Below are positions 1 through 11,143 of a DNA stretch of 64,000 nucleotides, piece after piece. The notes beneath the pieces were generated by a model. That model had not been told where the DNA came from and did not search any database. It saw nothing but the letters and a program-made list of their open reading frames with translations. How positions within the stretch are numbered: the stretch's first letter is position 1; every line of letters starts with the position of its first letter. Both the position numbers and the translations under genes were made by a program. Origin of the DNA: Cristatella mucedo (taxonomy: Eukaryota; Bryozoa; Phylactolaemata; Cristatellidae); assembly GCA_009760855.2 (NCBI GenBank), contig WPIO01000137.1, forward strand, positions 310,001 to 374,000. The letters run 5' to 3'.

Positions 1-345
1 ACATGACACCTAGAATGTGTGCAGATTCAACAGGAGATGTGCAGGCAGAGACGATTTTGAGAGTTAGCCTTTCCAATTTCTGACTCACTCTTGGTTTGCC
101 CATAACTAGTAAGTTAGTTTTATCATCATTCAATTTATGAAAATGTGCTGCCATCCATGTGTAGATGTCATCAATATATTCAGCAAGGGAGTTGAAAGAA
201 TTCGAGGTGCACGAGGGCTGATGGGGATCAAAGCAAGGACACAACTGAGAGCCATCTGCATAAAAATGAAAGCCTAGATTGAGCTTTGCAATCACGTCGG
301 TAAAAGGAAGAATGTAAACCATAAACAGAACCCGACCTTGATATG
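1..345 (-). mobile_element. LINE-A reverse transcriptase fragment
   Basis: Read on the - strand this encodes the palm region of a CR1/L2-like reverse transcriptase. A FYADGSQL motif (second catalytic Asp changed to Gly) is followed by a WMAAHFHKLNDDKTNLL-like stretch and a LLVMGKP-like stretch. The same segment recurs at about 8440-8790 and, without the palm, at 36480-36590 and 45840-45960. It is truncated at the window edge and has no intact frame. Confidence 0.75.
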
Positions 346-385
346 TTACTTCATAAAGAGTTGTACACACGAACCTCTACCTTCT

Positions 386-1342
386 AGGTATTTATCTCCA
401 TCTGTAAGTATAAAAAGCCATAAAGGCTACGCGGGTATTATGCAGGAGAATTGTGTGTAACCCACTCACAGCCTAAGCAACTTTTGGTATGAATTCATTC
501 AATGGCTCCAGCCTATCTTTAAGATATACTACCCCATCAGGCCAAACATTGTACCACTCGCTTTTCGGAATCCAACAGTCTGGAAATACCTCGTACAAAC
601 CTTAAATCCTTTGGAGACCATGCATTTAGCTCGTATGCTCCCAAAGCCTGGAACTCCCTCCCGACCTGCGTCAGAACATCCCCTGACCTGACCACATTTA
701 AAAAAAACTTAAAAACACACCTATTTAGGACAGCATTTAGTGGGTCCCTGTGATTCGTCCTTGGTGTGCTTATGCGTGCTGACACTGTGCATGCTGCCAC
801 TAACCACATTTGCATGCTGACCCTGTGCATGTCACCCCTAACCATATTATTCATTTTGTTTGTTTTTCAAGCATGATTTTACTTACTATTCTATTGCATA
901 TCACTTTGCAGCAAATGTAAAGCGCCTAGAAAGAGATTAAGTTCTCTGAGGGCGCTTTATCAAGTGCAATATTATTATTATTATGATTATTAATTTGATA
1001 GCCGACAGACTTTGTTCCACCCAACAAAGAGATTGTGGGAAGCATAGCCGAGTCAGAAGAGCAATTAAGGTAGCAATTAGCATGGAAGTAGCAGCTCAGG
1101 ACAGCTGAAAATGATTAGCCGTAGTCGGCAGCAGGAGATAAGATGTCGTTGTGTAAGAATTGTGGAAGGGAGTTCCACAGTCTAGGACCTGCAGAGCTAA
1201 AGCTTCTGTAACGGTCTTTAAGTGGAGGAATGGAACAGCTAATTTATTTCCCTACAGGACCCGAGGGCACGATGAGGCTGAGACTGGTGCAGCAGTTCAG
1301 ATAGGTATGGAGAAGCCAAGCCAAGGCAAGACTTGTGGGTTT
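386..1342 (-). mobile_element. LINE-B 3' fragment split by a LINE-A insertion
   Basis: Bases 386-485 and about 998-1342 are the two halves of one - strand LINE-B 3' region. They align with the uninterrupted copy at 4610-4896, sharing the cacagcctaag block, the gtagccagcagac block and the agcagctcagga block. The break falls inside the 'ggtatgaattc' stretch, where a + strand LINE-A copy (486-997) is inserted. Confidence 0.75.
486..997 (+). mobile_element. LINE-A 3' fragment, nested in LINE-B
   Basis: This is a 5'-truncated copy encoding the C-terminal LINE-A tail ([19 protein letters not shown]-like, then [14 protein letters not shown]). It continues through the 3' UTR block gcaaatgtaaagcgcctag and ends in an ATT-rich tail. 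It closely matches the reverse complement of 35640-36130. It interrupts a LINE-B copy, so it is the younger insertion. Confidence 0.8.
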
Positions 1343-1685
1343 AATTAAAAAAATTATAATGACGACAATCGTTGAGCAAATAACTTGCAGAAAATCAACA
1401 AGAAAAAATTATATCCAGAAACGTTACTACTCACTGCAATAGAAGTGATTACTCAAAAGCTAATGACCAGCAAGGTTTTATGCTTAGACCTGCACGCAAA
1501 AACACACAAGAAAAAACTCATGGCCAGTTTTTAGTTATAATCCTACTAAGAAACATGCAGTACATCATTTGCATATCAGTGCCAGAGGCACATCCAAAAA
1601 AAGAAGCTTCTAATACTTACAGATTTTTAAATTACTTACAAATTGAATGCGATGCAAATGATTTTATTCTGAAAAATTGGTGTGA
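1343..1685. other. Non-coding stretch, nothing recognised
   Basis: AT-rich sequence with A-runs. I see no exon, repeat family member or RNA gene here. Confidence 0.4.
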
Positions 1686-1950
1686 CAGGGCTCCCCTGTA
1701 TAATAATTATAATAGCAATAATAATAATAATAATAATGCATTTGGAATGGAGCCCTCAGATAACCCTATCTCTTACTTGGCAATTTACATTTGCTGCTAG
1801 AGAAGCAAGATCGGAGGATTTGTGATAGCCTGTACAATAAGCAACGAGAATAACATATTTAGGTGGCATGCACAGGGTCAACAAGCAAGTTTGGTTAGTG
1901 GCAGCATGTGAAGTGTTGGCACCCACAAGCACATAAAGGAAACTAACATG
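1686..1950 (-). mobile_element. LINE-A 3' end remnant
   Basis: An (AAT)n tract is followed, in - orientation, by diverged versions of the LINE-A tail (gagccctcagataac..., tttacatttgctgc) and the atgcacagggtca and gtggcagcatg blocks seen in all LINE-A copies. It is decayed and lacks coding capacity. Confidence 0.6.
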
Positions 1951-2193
1951 CATTTAGCAACTATTAATGCATAACTGTGATATGTAATGGCTTCATTTTA
2001 CAATAGTGAACAGTTGCAATGTGTACACGAGTTATTTTTATGTATACATAATTCACTAGCATATTCAAAAAATCCGAAACTAGTTTTCCAAGGCAATTAG
2101 AATTAGTGTTGAACTTGGTCGATTATGTTGCAGTGACTTTGTAGTTTTTAGTTCCCAAACAGGCTTGTCCAAGTTTCTGGCCTTGACCTGTTT

Positions 2194-2262
2194 TATAATA
2201 ATAATAATGTACTTGATAAAGCGCCCTCGGAGAACTTAATCTTTATCTAGGCGTTTAATTAT
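2194..2262 (-). mobile_element. Short LINE-A or SINE tail remnant
   Basis: ATAATAATAATAATG is followed by the tail block 'cttgataaagcgccctcgg' and gaacttaatc. Only the extreme 3' end is present. Confidence 0.5.
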
Positions 2263-2897
2263 CAGCAATTAATAATGTTAGTTTGACTCCTGCTTATAAA
2301 AATGCACGAAACTATATCAGTGCTATAAGCACGTCAGAAAAAAAGCTTCATTGGGATGCAATTAATGCAAAACTGCACTGGTGCTCCTTTAGCTTGGATT
2401 TAAGCAATGAAAAAACAGCACTGTTAGCCATAAAACCAAAAGATAGTTCCTTAGTGCATAGTAGTTAAAAGCCAGATCGCTAAAGAATTTCTGTTGAGTG
2501 TGATAAATGATGAAACGACTGGAAGCTGAGAAATCTGGTTGTTTGAGATGTCACTCGAATGACGGATTGGTCGAACAGTCGGCTGCTGCAAGCTTGTGCA
2601 GTGACCAGTATGCTAGATAGAGAATCTAGAATAAATTCTGAGAAAACCGATGCATCTGCTGTGGTGCTGTCAGCAATACTAAACCGCAAGATAAATCGAC
2701 TTTTCAAGACAGCTACAGTAGCTATCTTGCGTTTGAGCCTGACTTCTCTCACAAAACCTGCAGTGGTCGTTTGGCAAGAAGCCAGTGCTTTTGAAAAATA
2801 CTTGCTAATTGTCAAATCAATCTTTTCTGTCTCGTGCCGGGTTGATCCTGGATTTCGCAAAAATAAAAAATTAGCTTTAATTTTGTATCTTGTCCAG
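2263..2897. other. Intron or upstream sequence of the PTP gene
   Basis: This lies directly upstream of the first recognised PTP exon and must contain intron. Earlier D2 or D1 exons were looked for here (NRYKN-, DYINAS-like motifs with splice sites) and not found convincingly. Confidence 0.4.
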
Positions 2898-3029
2898 GGC
2901 TGTTACTCTAAAATTGGCTATATTGCCTCTAAGCTGCCGTTGCCAGGCACCGTGGCTGACTTCTGGCAGATGGTGTATGAATGTCAAGCAAGCTGTATCG
3001 TTCTGCTGCACAACTTGACTCCGGAACAG
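2898..3029 (+). CDS. PTP D2 exon with DFWxM motif
   Basis: Acceptor tatcttgtccag, donor CAG|gtaagc. It has 44 codons in phase 0. It encodes the start of the substrate-loop region, including LPLPGTVADFWQMVYE and the strand CIVLLHNLT. Confidence 0.85.
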
Positions 3030-4054
3030 GTAAGCCGTTGCTGGCTGTATCCCCTACCATTTGTTTAGCTATACCTGCTAACCATTTGCCCTTGCCCCCA
3101 CCACAATTTCTTGCTACTTTTGTGTGAAGAACTTACCACACGACCCTAATTATTTAGGCAACATATTCACTACTATAACCACTGAGCTTAGTCGTAGGAT
3201 AATTTGCTGTCGTGTATGCAGCCGACCTGCATCATAGAGTGTTACGTTTTGGTAGAGTCTGGAATTGTATAATACTTTTTAAAGGGTGGCATCGTTACTC
3301 GGCAACAATAGTGTTCCAGGGTGTGGGTGATGCAAGACGATGCCAGCTTGCACATAGGTAACAATCGTGCCAAAGTCTGTTCACATTTTATTTTCCGTGT
3401 TGGTCCCATTGACAGCACTACAAATATTGTCAGTGGTTGCAAACCTGCTTCAGCCGTTTTATAGAACAACCGGCATGGCAGCGTAGTGGCTAGAACTCTG
3501 GCTTCAATTGCTGCCTCTGCCTCTCTCTACTGCCTGTGCATCTGCTGCCTCTGCTGCTGTCTCTGCTGATGCAACTGCTGCCTCTGCTGCTGCTATAATT
3601 AAATCATGATCTGCTATATTGCTCAGCAGCTGCCATTAATGCACTTGCAAGCCATGGTGTAAGATGAAGTCACTTATAGCTGTCTTCTTTGACTTACGTG
3701 CCTACTCAATTGATATAGCTTCTTTTCAGGGCTACCATCACTACTGGCCCAAACCTGGCCAGAGCATGACTGTTGGCTCACTCGTTGTAAGCAGCAATGG
3801 GAGCTTGGACGACCAGTCTGGCATGCAAGTGCTTGTGCTTAGCATGGCCACGACTCGGCCCAGCAAGCATGGAGTGACGGTACGTAGAAAGTGGAAAATT
3901 GTTCACATCTTGTAGAGCTGCTGCTGCTGTGCCCAGCTGCTTTGCTGTCACTTGCCTCTGCTTCTGCTCTTGCTCCTACTGACTCTGCTGTCTACCTAGT
4001 CTCTCTTTCAACTTGTGTCAGTGCAGCTATCCCTGGTAGTCTCATCTGGTCTGC

Positions 4055-4103
<49 letters not shown>

Positions 4104-6324
4104 CTCTATCTCTCTCTAGATACAGTCTCCATCTTGTACATGGCATGCTACCAATTAATTCAATACTCATGCATCATATTCCCTCTGATTACCAGTCTAT
4201 CTCGACGAAGCTGCTCCTGCCGAACTTATGGACTAGCAATGCAGCTGAGCTGCCGAAGGGAACACAAGTGCTTCTTGGCATAGCACAGGCACTGAGGATA
4301 TACTGCCAGGAAACGCCCAAGCGGCCAGTGGTTGTGCAGTGCAGGTAGAGCAGCTTTTTTCGGGCCTGCCTCCTTTGTGAAAGTAGACGTGGCAGCAACA
4401 GTACAGTGTTCATCAGTCTGCTACCTCGATTAACTTTTACAGTCCTGCAGGATCTCTTACACTGTGCACGGCAGACCGACAAACTAAGCTGCTTCTGTAG
4501 CAAATGCTAGGTCATCGTAGAATATTTATATAGGTCTTTAAGATAACTTCATATCTACTTTTGGGATTTAAAATTTGTTGCAATAGAATTGATAACCATG
4601 GCATAAGTAATGTAATGTAATGTATCTCCGTCTGTAACTCCACAAAGTCATAAAGACTACGTGGGTGTTATGCAGGAGAGTTTTGTATAGCGCACTCACA
4701 GCCTAAGCTGCTTTCGGTACGCATTCGGTAGCCAGCAGACTTCGTCTCACGCAACAAACAGAAAGTGGGAAGCATAGCAGAGTCAGGAGAGCAGTTGAGG
4801 TAGTGAGTAGCATAGAAGTAGCAGCTCAGGACCGCTGAGAAAGATGTGCCATAGTCCGCAGTAGGAGAGAAGTTGTTGTTGCGTGAGTGACAGCATGCTA
4901 TTAACCATGCCAAATCAAATGAGTATTGTACTTAGGCCAGTGTGCAGATATGAACAAACCAGTGGCCACCGTCATCCAGACCAGGGGCTAATAGTATACA
5001 CCTAGCACTGCATAAGTACTCATCCAGAGCATTTCAGAACCAAAAAAAGGCTAGTTTATTGAAGCAAAAAAAGGTGACAGGAACATGTGGGTCTTTAAGT
5101 GAGACTTAAAAGGTGCAACGTTATCGCAGGTAGTGACTTGGCAGAGGTAATGTCACAGTTTCAGTGAGTATAAGGTGAAGGCTTGGTCACCAAACTATCT
5201 CAATTTAGTGCTAGTGACACCAAGATGACTAGATGATGAGAGGCATTTGATTCGAGAACCTACTAAAGTAACAATGAAGTCGGATTGGCAGGCAAGCATA
5301 AGCTAGTGAAAAGAGATAGAATGCAGATTGGAGATCTTAAAATTGATTCTTTATATGAAGCCAAGATCAGTCACATATCGTGCAATGAGGCGACTATGCC
5401 TTTGACAGACTAGACGAGCCAGGTAAGTGAGGGCACATGCCAAGAGTCCTGAATAAAGATAGCTATAACAGCTGAGAGGTTGCTTAATGCTTCCCTTAGT
5501 TGCCTCATTTCAAGCATTATCAATTCGATCAAAACTTGATTGACTAGACATTTGAAATTGGCTGGCAGCTTTATTTGTCTTTGTTTGTTATTAATTGTGA
5601 ATAGGACTTGCATGCATGATGTGTAGGTTGCTTGCCATAATCACACAGCATTTCTTGCTGAGGACAGATGCTTGAGATATCTTAACATTTGGTTCTACAG
5701 GGACGGCACAAGTCAGTGCGGCCTCTTCATTGCGGCTGTCAATGCTTTGCACAGAGTTATGGAGACAGATCAAGTGTGCGTCTTTCACACAGTCGAGCTG
5801 CTGCGAGCCAGCCGTCGCGAATTTGTCAAGAGTGAGGTAGAAAAGCAACCATGTTATTGTTTTATCATGCTATTGTTTGATCTGCTGCTGCCGACTAACA
5901 CTCAAAATTCAGAACCCAAAAGGCTGCTCCTGCTGCTGCTACCAAGTCTGATTTCCTTGAGCCACAGTTGATGTACTGCAGATCACTGTAACCGCTGCTG
6001 GTTACCACCGCGATGTTGCTAAAATGCAACAGCTTTAGTGTAGTAATCCTCAAAACTACTGATTTCCAGGTTAGCATGTGTAAAAAACGCTGACTTTAGT
6101 ACAGTGGTAACTGTTATACATATGTTTAGCGTTGTCCCTCCATCTGAGATCGTGAAGCAACTCCAGTGCCGATCTCAAATAGCCTGACTTCCACCCAGTG
6201 GCAGCTTAGTCTTTTTTCTTTGGCTTAATCAGGCGCTGCTTTCGCATTGTAGGCTCAATATCGCTTCATCTACCAAGTACTTCAAGAATACATTCAAACT
6301 GCAAGAGTATATGCTAAAGCGTAG
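2898..6324 (+). CDS. Receptor-type protein tyrosine phosphatase, C-terminal D2 (pseudophosphatase) domain, five exons
   Basis: Exons 2898-3029, 3730-3879, 4196-4344, 5701-5836 and 6253-6324 join in phase (0,0,2,0) with AG/GT borders and encode the last 212 residues of a PTP domain, ending in TAG. Visible family blocks are IASKLPLPGTVADFWQMVYE (the ATQGPLP..T..DFW.M.W motif), YHHYWP, and the P-loop VVVQCRDGTSQCG. The C-terminal helix is REFVKSEAQYRFIYQVLQEY. The P-loop cysteine is present, but the arginine six residues later is Gln. The WPD loop is replaced by LPNLWT, so the catalytic Asp is missing. This is typical of the membrane-distal D2 domain of receptor PTPs, which is usually catalytically dead and regulatory; the CRDG variant recalls the CD45-type D2. 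The first part of D2, all of D1 and the receptor portion should lie further upstream, mostly outside the window. The gene is therefore partial here. Confidence 0.85.
3508..3597 (+). repeat. Imperfect CTG/CTC-rich low-complexity repeat
   Basis: Irregular repetition of tgcctctgctgctg-like units within the intron between the first two PTP exons seen here. It has no open coding signature. Confidence 0.6.
3730..3879 (+). CDS. PTP D2 exon with YHHYWP motif
   Basis: Acceptor tcttttcag, donor ACG|gtacgt. It has 50 codons, phase 0 at both ends. It encodes GYHHYWPK (the C..YWP block of PTPs) and the following beta strands (MQVLVLSMATT). Confidence 0.8.
4056..4119 (+). repeat. (CT)n microsatellite
   Basis: A nearly pure CT tract in a PTP intron, closed by short interrupted CT runs. 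Confidence 0.95.
4196..4344 (+). CDS. PTP D2 exon leading to the P-loop
   Basis: Acceptor gattaccag, donor CAG|gtagag. It has 149 nt, entering in phase 0 and leaving two bases of a codon. It encodes KLLLPNLW (degenerate WPD-loop region without the Asp), a helix (VLLGIAQALRIYCQ) and RPVVVQC. The splice site divides the arginine codon just after the P-loop cysteine. Confidence 0.8.
4606..4896 (-). mobile_element. LINE-B 3' end in a PTP intron
   Basis: (TAATG)n is followed by atctccgtctgtaactccac, the reverse complement of the LINE-B 3' terminus. The C-terminal LINE-B region (SYFSAVLSCYFYATHYLNC-like) then reads on the - strand. It matches 32650-32920 and 60000-60260 in reverse. Confidence 0.8.
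5060..5450 (-). mobile_element. Possible decayed LINE fragment
   Basis: The spacing and wording resemble a diverged LINE-A/B C-terminal region on the - strand (counterparts of the 'aggtcgggagggagttccaggcttt' and 'gtctccaaaggattt' blocks). Similarity is weak and boundaries are uncertain. Confidence 0.35.
5701..5836 (+). CDS. PTP D2 exon with P-loop
   Basis: Acceptor ggttctacag, donor GAG|gtagaa. It has 136 nt, completing the split Arg codon. It encodes RDGTSQCGLFIAAVNAL, where the expected catalytic Arg position is Gln, then VCVFHTVELLRASRREF. Confidence 0.88.
6253..6324 (+). CDS. PTP terminal coding exon
   Basis: Acceptor cgcattgtag. It has 23 codons plus TAG. It encodes AQYRFIYQVLQEYI, the conserved last helix of PTP domains, followed by a nine-residue tail. 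The protein ends right after the domain, as in many receptor PTPs. Confidence 0.85.
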   Translation, partial: AQYRFIYQVLQEYIQTARVYAKA

Positions 6325-7240
6325 GACCTGTTGTCTTGTTTACCGAAGGCTTTCACGGCTCAGTTTCGGAGCTTCTGAACAGGCACCCATCGGTGGCGGC
6401 AACCATTTTCATAGAGGCTACATTCATAATACCCATGAGCCCAGGAAAGGTCGCAGATGGCTCATGCGCAGCTAAGACACGGACCCTTGCTCTTTGGTGA
6501 AACTTGCTGGAGCCCTGTTTGTTTTCATAATTGCAGAGGGCTGCCCTGTTTCAAGCTTCAAAATCGCTCATTCTCGCAGTTGCATGTTCTGTTCATTGTG
6601 CACCACTTCAAATTTAATGAACACATCACCAAGCATTCGACCGCTTTCCCACTTCTTCTTGGCAGCTTCTTTTTCTTTTCCTTTCCTTTTTGTCATCATG
6701 CCTCTCTTGACACTATTCAGATAAAGCTTTTAGTTCAGCGGATATTTTATTTTTATTTGATAGCCTACAACTGACTATTTCTGTGCAGAAAGTACTGGTG
6801 CATGGATCGATGCACTGAACACAACAAACTAGTTATTATGCACCAGGTTTCTATTTAATAGAGCTTTGGATGAAGGTACAGGAGTAATCTCTAGAGCTCA
6901 TGTATCCTTGCTGACGGAGTATTACAGTGTTTTCATGCGCCATTAAGTTAAGGGCTTCCTGACCCAGGATAATAAAGGAAACCTAGAGCATCAAACTGCA
7001 TTTCGAAGTTCGTGGGTGTCAAAGTTCGGCTTAGCCTCATCCTTAGGCACAGACATTACTGCACAGCATTATCAGCAGCCATCTTAGCTGGTGCTATTGT
7101 AGCAGAACTGCCTTCCTCTTCATAATAGCCACGAGATGTACTTCAATACATCTTCTGAAACCTTACCTAGTCGGACATTCTAGCCATCAGAACATTGACT
7201 GGCTGGAAGGATAGCAGGCCAGTCGCATTAGCTTTTGCTC
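6325..7240 (+). other. 3' flank of the PTP gene
   Basis: This probably includes the 3' UTR. AATAAA at 6971-6976 is the first good polyadenylation signal I see downstream. No other feature was recognised. Confidence 0.35.
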
Positions 7241-7244
7241 TATC

Positions 7245-7400
7245 TCACGGGATCTGTAATTACATGTTCGATTAATATTGCACCCAAAGAGAACCTCTTT
7301 ATCGAGGTACTTCACATGTGCCGCCGGGCTTGATCCAAGGACCCAGATTCCAAAAGACCAGCGCCTTGACCATGAGCCTAAACAGAATGCATGAAACGAT
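7245..7400 (-). mobile_element. tRNA-derived SINE, LINE-A-like tail (decayed)
   Basis: Reverse orientation of the SINE seen at 13885-14028: 'gcacccaaagagaacctc', 'ttcacatgtgccgccgggct' and a tRNA-like head ending near 7385. Confidence 0.55.
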
Positions 7401-7571
7401 GTAAAAAGTGAGGCATCTTGTGTATACACAACAACAAGAGAATCAAAACTCTGTGCATCGTTTCACCAGTGAATGTAACTAAGATTAATTCGGCTCATCC
7501 CAGGCATACTCAAGCCAATCCAGATTGGTCTGATATACATTCAGTTAGAAAGCTTGCTTGTTTGTTGTGAT

Positions 7572-8790
7572 GGGTCACATAATGATAATACGTTTGATAT
7601 AGCACCCTCAGAGAACTCATTTTCATTCTGGGCACATTACATTTGCTGCACATGAAACATGATCCAATGACTAGTGGTAGCATGCTCAATAAACAGCAAG
7701 AACAATGTCGTTACGGGTGACATACACAGGGCCAGCATGCAAGTTTGGTTAGTAGCAGCATGCACATTGTCAGCATCCATATACACATAAAGGATGAATC
7801 ATACCGACCAACTAAATGCTGTGATAAATACGTGCGTTTTAGCTTCTCTCTGAATGTGGTCACGTCGGGAGATTCGTGAGGCAAGCCAGAAGTGAGTTCA
7901 AATTTAAAGAAATTTAATGTAATGTTCAAGTTTATAGGATCATAGGATCTAAAGTCACGGTCTCCAAAGGATTTGAGATTTGTGCTACGTGTAAATGACT
8001 AGACTCCGAAATGCCGATGGTGTGATGATTAGCCTGGTTGGCTTGATAGATCTGATAAATAGGCTGGAGCCAAAGAATCAAGTGACCTAAAAGTGAGCGA
8101 CAAAATCTTGGAAGTCGATTCATTGCTTGAGTGGTAGCCAGTGCAGGTCGGCTAGAAGTGGTGTGATCTGGCAACTGCCAAACTCACGACAGATATCCCT
8201 GGATTCAGAGTTTTGCACCAGCTGTAAGCACCTGATTGCCCACACCGGTAGAAAAGCAAGCAGTGGGTTGCAGAAGTCAAGACTGGGTGTCACTAATGCG
8301 TGCTTAATTTTATTCATAGTATCCCTATCTAAACAATCCTGAATCTTATCAATGTTACTTAGTTGATAATTGGCAGACTTGACTGTGGAGCTGATGCCGT
8401 CTTCTAATAAAAGGTCACTTTGCAATATGGCACCTATATTTCATGCAGAATCAACAGGATATATGTTGGCAGAGGTAATTTTGAGCATTAGCCTTTCAAA
8501 TTTCTGAATCGTGCTTGGTTGGCCCATAACTAGTAAGTTGGCTTTGTCATCATTCAATTTAAGAAAACTTCCTGCCATTCACGTCGTCAATAGGCACAGC
8601 AAAAGAGTTAAGATTATTCAATGTGCTGGACAGCTAGGAGGGATCAAGCCAAAGGTACAGCTAAGTGTCAGCTCCAGGGAAGTAGAAGCCTAGATAGTGC
8701 CTGACAGTTTTGGCTAGTGGGAGAGTATAAACAGTGAATAAAGGTCCTGGGTACAGATTCCTGTGATACCCAATATTTCAGAGATATGTC
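7572..8790 (-). mobile_element. LINE-A, longest copy in the window
   Basis: About 1.2 kb on the - strand. It runs from the RT region (8440-8790, matching bases 1-345 of the window) through LVTPSLDFCNPLLAFLP, the LQLVQNS helix and [13 protein letters not shown], to the 3' tail next to ATAATGATAAT. Several stops and frameshifts show that it is dead. Confidence 0.75.
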
Positions 8791-9235
8791 TGATGAAGTT
8801 CCTCTTTCAAAACCTCCTTCAAAGGTTCCTTGGAATGGAGGTGTCTTCTGTTTAGCACCCAAAGAGATCTAAATCTCTAAGCAGGCTCTGCGACCTCACT
8901 GCAAAGTAGTATTTGCCCATAGTTCACGAATAACAATGCACTTGGCTTAGGAAAGCATGCAAATGTACCCAAGTATCATAAGTATCACTTATGTAAGTAT
9001 GAACGACTCTACAGGATGGCACTCGCTGCTATTGATTGGTTGATCTATTGAGTACAGTGCACTCATCGTGCACAGCTGAGGAAAACATACCGGAAAGAAG
9101 CTCGATCTGCTGCAATGCCAATGTATGTCCCTCTAACCCTCTGTCACGACGTACTGTTCCATTATCTGCATTCTTAGGGCAGGAAGATTCACTTGGAAGA
9201 ATCATAGGCTATGTCGAATAGGTAGGCTTCTATTT
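8791..9235. other. Unannotated spacer
   Basis: No exon or recognised repeat, apart from possible upstream continuation of the LINE-A copy. Confidence 0.35.
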
Positions 9236-9239
9236 TGTA

Positions 9240-9640
9240 ATATCGTCAAACCAGAGTACGTGATGTCGGTCGGTAGCAATTTCCACGACTTTGGAACATG
9301 GTAACTGATGGCACCAGTGTCAAAGAGATTTGAAGTTAAAGTGTGGGTAAAACTGATTCGCCAGAGTCAGAAGAGGTGGATTTAAGAGTTAGATGGGATG
9401 ATAAGCTAATTCACATCAGCAGTGGCAGGATCAGCCTAATTAAACAAACTGAAGGTAAGTGACAAAAGTGTGTAAGTTGCTTCATAGGCTGCAGATTGGT
9501 GAGCAGTGGTGTAATATGCCAGTTGTAGCGCCTACGACCAGTGAACCTAGTGGCCGAATTTTGAACCAAAGTCAGCTTCTTGATGTACGGGCAGGAGAAC
9601 TCACAAGTACTGATTTGCATAGCACTTTGAGGAATATCAC
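9240..9640 (-). mobile_element. Diverged LINE fragment
   Basis: The - strand reads YIKKLTLVQNSATRF and WHITPLLTNLQPMKQ, the same C-terminal RT landmarks as LINE-A but strongly diverged. Confidence 0.55.
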
Positions 9641-9654
9641 AAGATCGTGAGCTT

Positions 9655-10228
9655 CTAAAAATTGAACGTTCAGAATTTAGGTGTCTCCAACTGCTGCCTA
9701 AATTGAAAGCTCGTTAATAAGACTGCTTTCACAGCTAGCCGTAATACGACCAATCCCTCTCTAAGATTGTGAACAGTCTTCCATGGTTGCTTTCAAAAAC
9801 TGTGACTAGCTCCCTTGTTATGCCTCGGGTATATCGTTGCAGTTCCGTTTTGGCCGGGCTTCTGAAAAAAGCCACTAGGCCACTAAAGTTGGTGATGAAT
9901 ATGGCTGCAATGCCAGTTTCTAAATCCCAGAGGTTTGAGCATGTCTACTTTTCTGAAATACCTTGGTTGGCTGCTGTTTGATCATTCGACCAGAGTAAAC
10001 GTTTTAAGCTGACCCTTGCACGTCCTAGCTTGTGGAACTACGTCTGACAGTTCCTAAGCATGACATCTACTCTCTGCCACTGCCGAAAACGTCACGTTAT
10101 GCCAGGCCGTCCTGAGCTGCTACTTCAATGCTACTCAATCGCTCAACGGCTCTCGTGTCTCAGCTTACCCCTTATAGTCTTATTCTATAGTCTTTGCGGC
10201 TTTGTGGAGTTACAGAGATATTTCACAT
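9655..10228 (+). mobile_element. LINE-B 3' fragment (decayed)
   Basis: It begins at the 'gaatttaggtgtct' block shared with 59455. It continues through KTVTSSLVMPRVYRCSSVLAGL-like coding and the CHCRKRHVMP... tail, and ends near 'ttgtggagttacagagat', the LINE-B 3' end. Frames are broken. Confidence 0.65.
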
Positions 10229-10489
10229 TATATTATGCATCGATGGACCAGCATGGCGTTGGTATTCTGATCTACCCTCCCCTCGAATATTCCTCTCGGC
10301 ATATGAGAACACCTTCTTGCTAATCTTGTCTCCTTGTAACCGCGTAGAGGTTCATCCCCTGATTCTCTACCGGTGGACTGTGTGATGCAGTGCTGCAGTG
10401 CGGTTAAAACACAGGCGGCCACAGCTGGGTGCCGAAAGCAACAGTTTATTGTGGGCCTGTTAGTAGTGGTTACGCGCCGGCGCAAGCGC

Positions 10490-10712
10490 TTTACGCGGCG
10501 CGTACCGGACCGACGGGGTTAACTGCGCGAACTCCCAAAGCCCGAGTATAACCAACTACCCTGTGCGTTTACGCGGCGCGTACCGGACCGACGGAGTTAA
10601 CTGTGCGAACTCCCGAAGCCCGAGTATAACCAACTACCCTGTGCGTTTACTCGGCGCGTACCGGACCGACGGAGTTAACTGCGCGAACTACCCAAGCTGT
10701 CCGAGTAAGCTC
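10490..10712 (+). repeat. 78-bp tandem repeat, three copies
   Basis: Units begin at 10490, 10568 and 10646 with tttacgcggcgcgtaccgga (third copy tttactcgg). The first two are nearly identical; the third diverges after about 60 bp. They contain several CG dinucleotides. Confidence 0.9.
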
Positions 10713-10790
10713 TCACTCGTCTCATTATATTCTCTCCCCTCTCAACTCCTGACCTCGCTCGAAGCTGCTATTTCTACTTCAGCATATTAG

Positions 10791-11010
10791 TCGGTGCACA
10801 TCCTGACCGCAACGTCTGCACCAGGCTTCATTCATTTTAGCGGGTAGACCAGGAGTCGGGCTTGTACTAGCTGTCCAAGTCAAACCCGCTAAGACAACCA
10901 CACTAGTCGCTCCATCTCCTAACCGCATCGCCTGCATAAAGCTCCATTCTAACCTGAGCTAGGTGAGTCAGGAGCTGCATCTGTACTAGGCGCCCTAGTC
11001 GATCCCCCCC
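10791..11010 (+). repeat. Imperfect tandem repeat of about 113 bp, two copies
   Basis: 'gtcggtgcacatcctgaccg' at 10791 and 'gtcgctccatctcctaaccg' at 10904 start two diverged units. Both continue with gcctgca/gtctgca and cttcattc/ctccattc blocks and a 'cttgtact/ctgtact' block. Confidence 0.6.
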
Positions 11011-11143
11011 CCCTCTAAGGCAAGGGCTCCCATCGCGGCTAAGCTGAGAGCTGCACCAGTGCATCCTTAGCAAAACTTATAACAGCTTTGTCGATGCATT
11101 ACCACACAGCGATTTTCGGCAGTCCCAACTGCATCAATTGTTT

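Noticed and set aside
2280-2470. NYISAI-like reading as a possible upstream PTP exon (DYINAS motif)
   Set aside because: No GT donor at a suitable place and the flanking residues do not fit the family.
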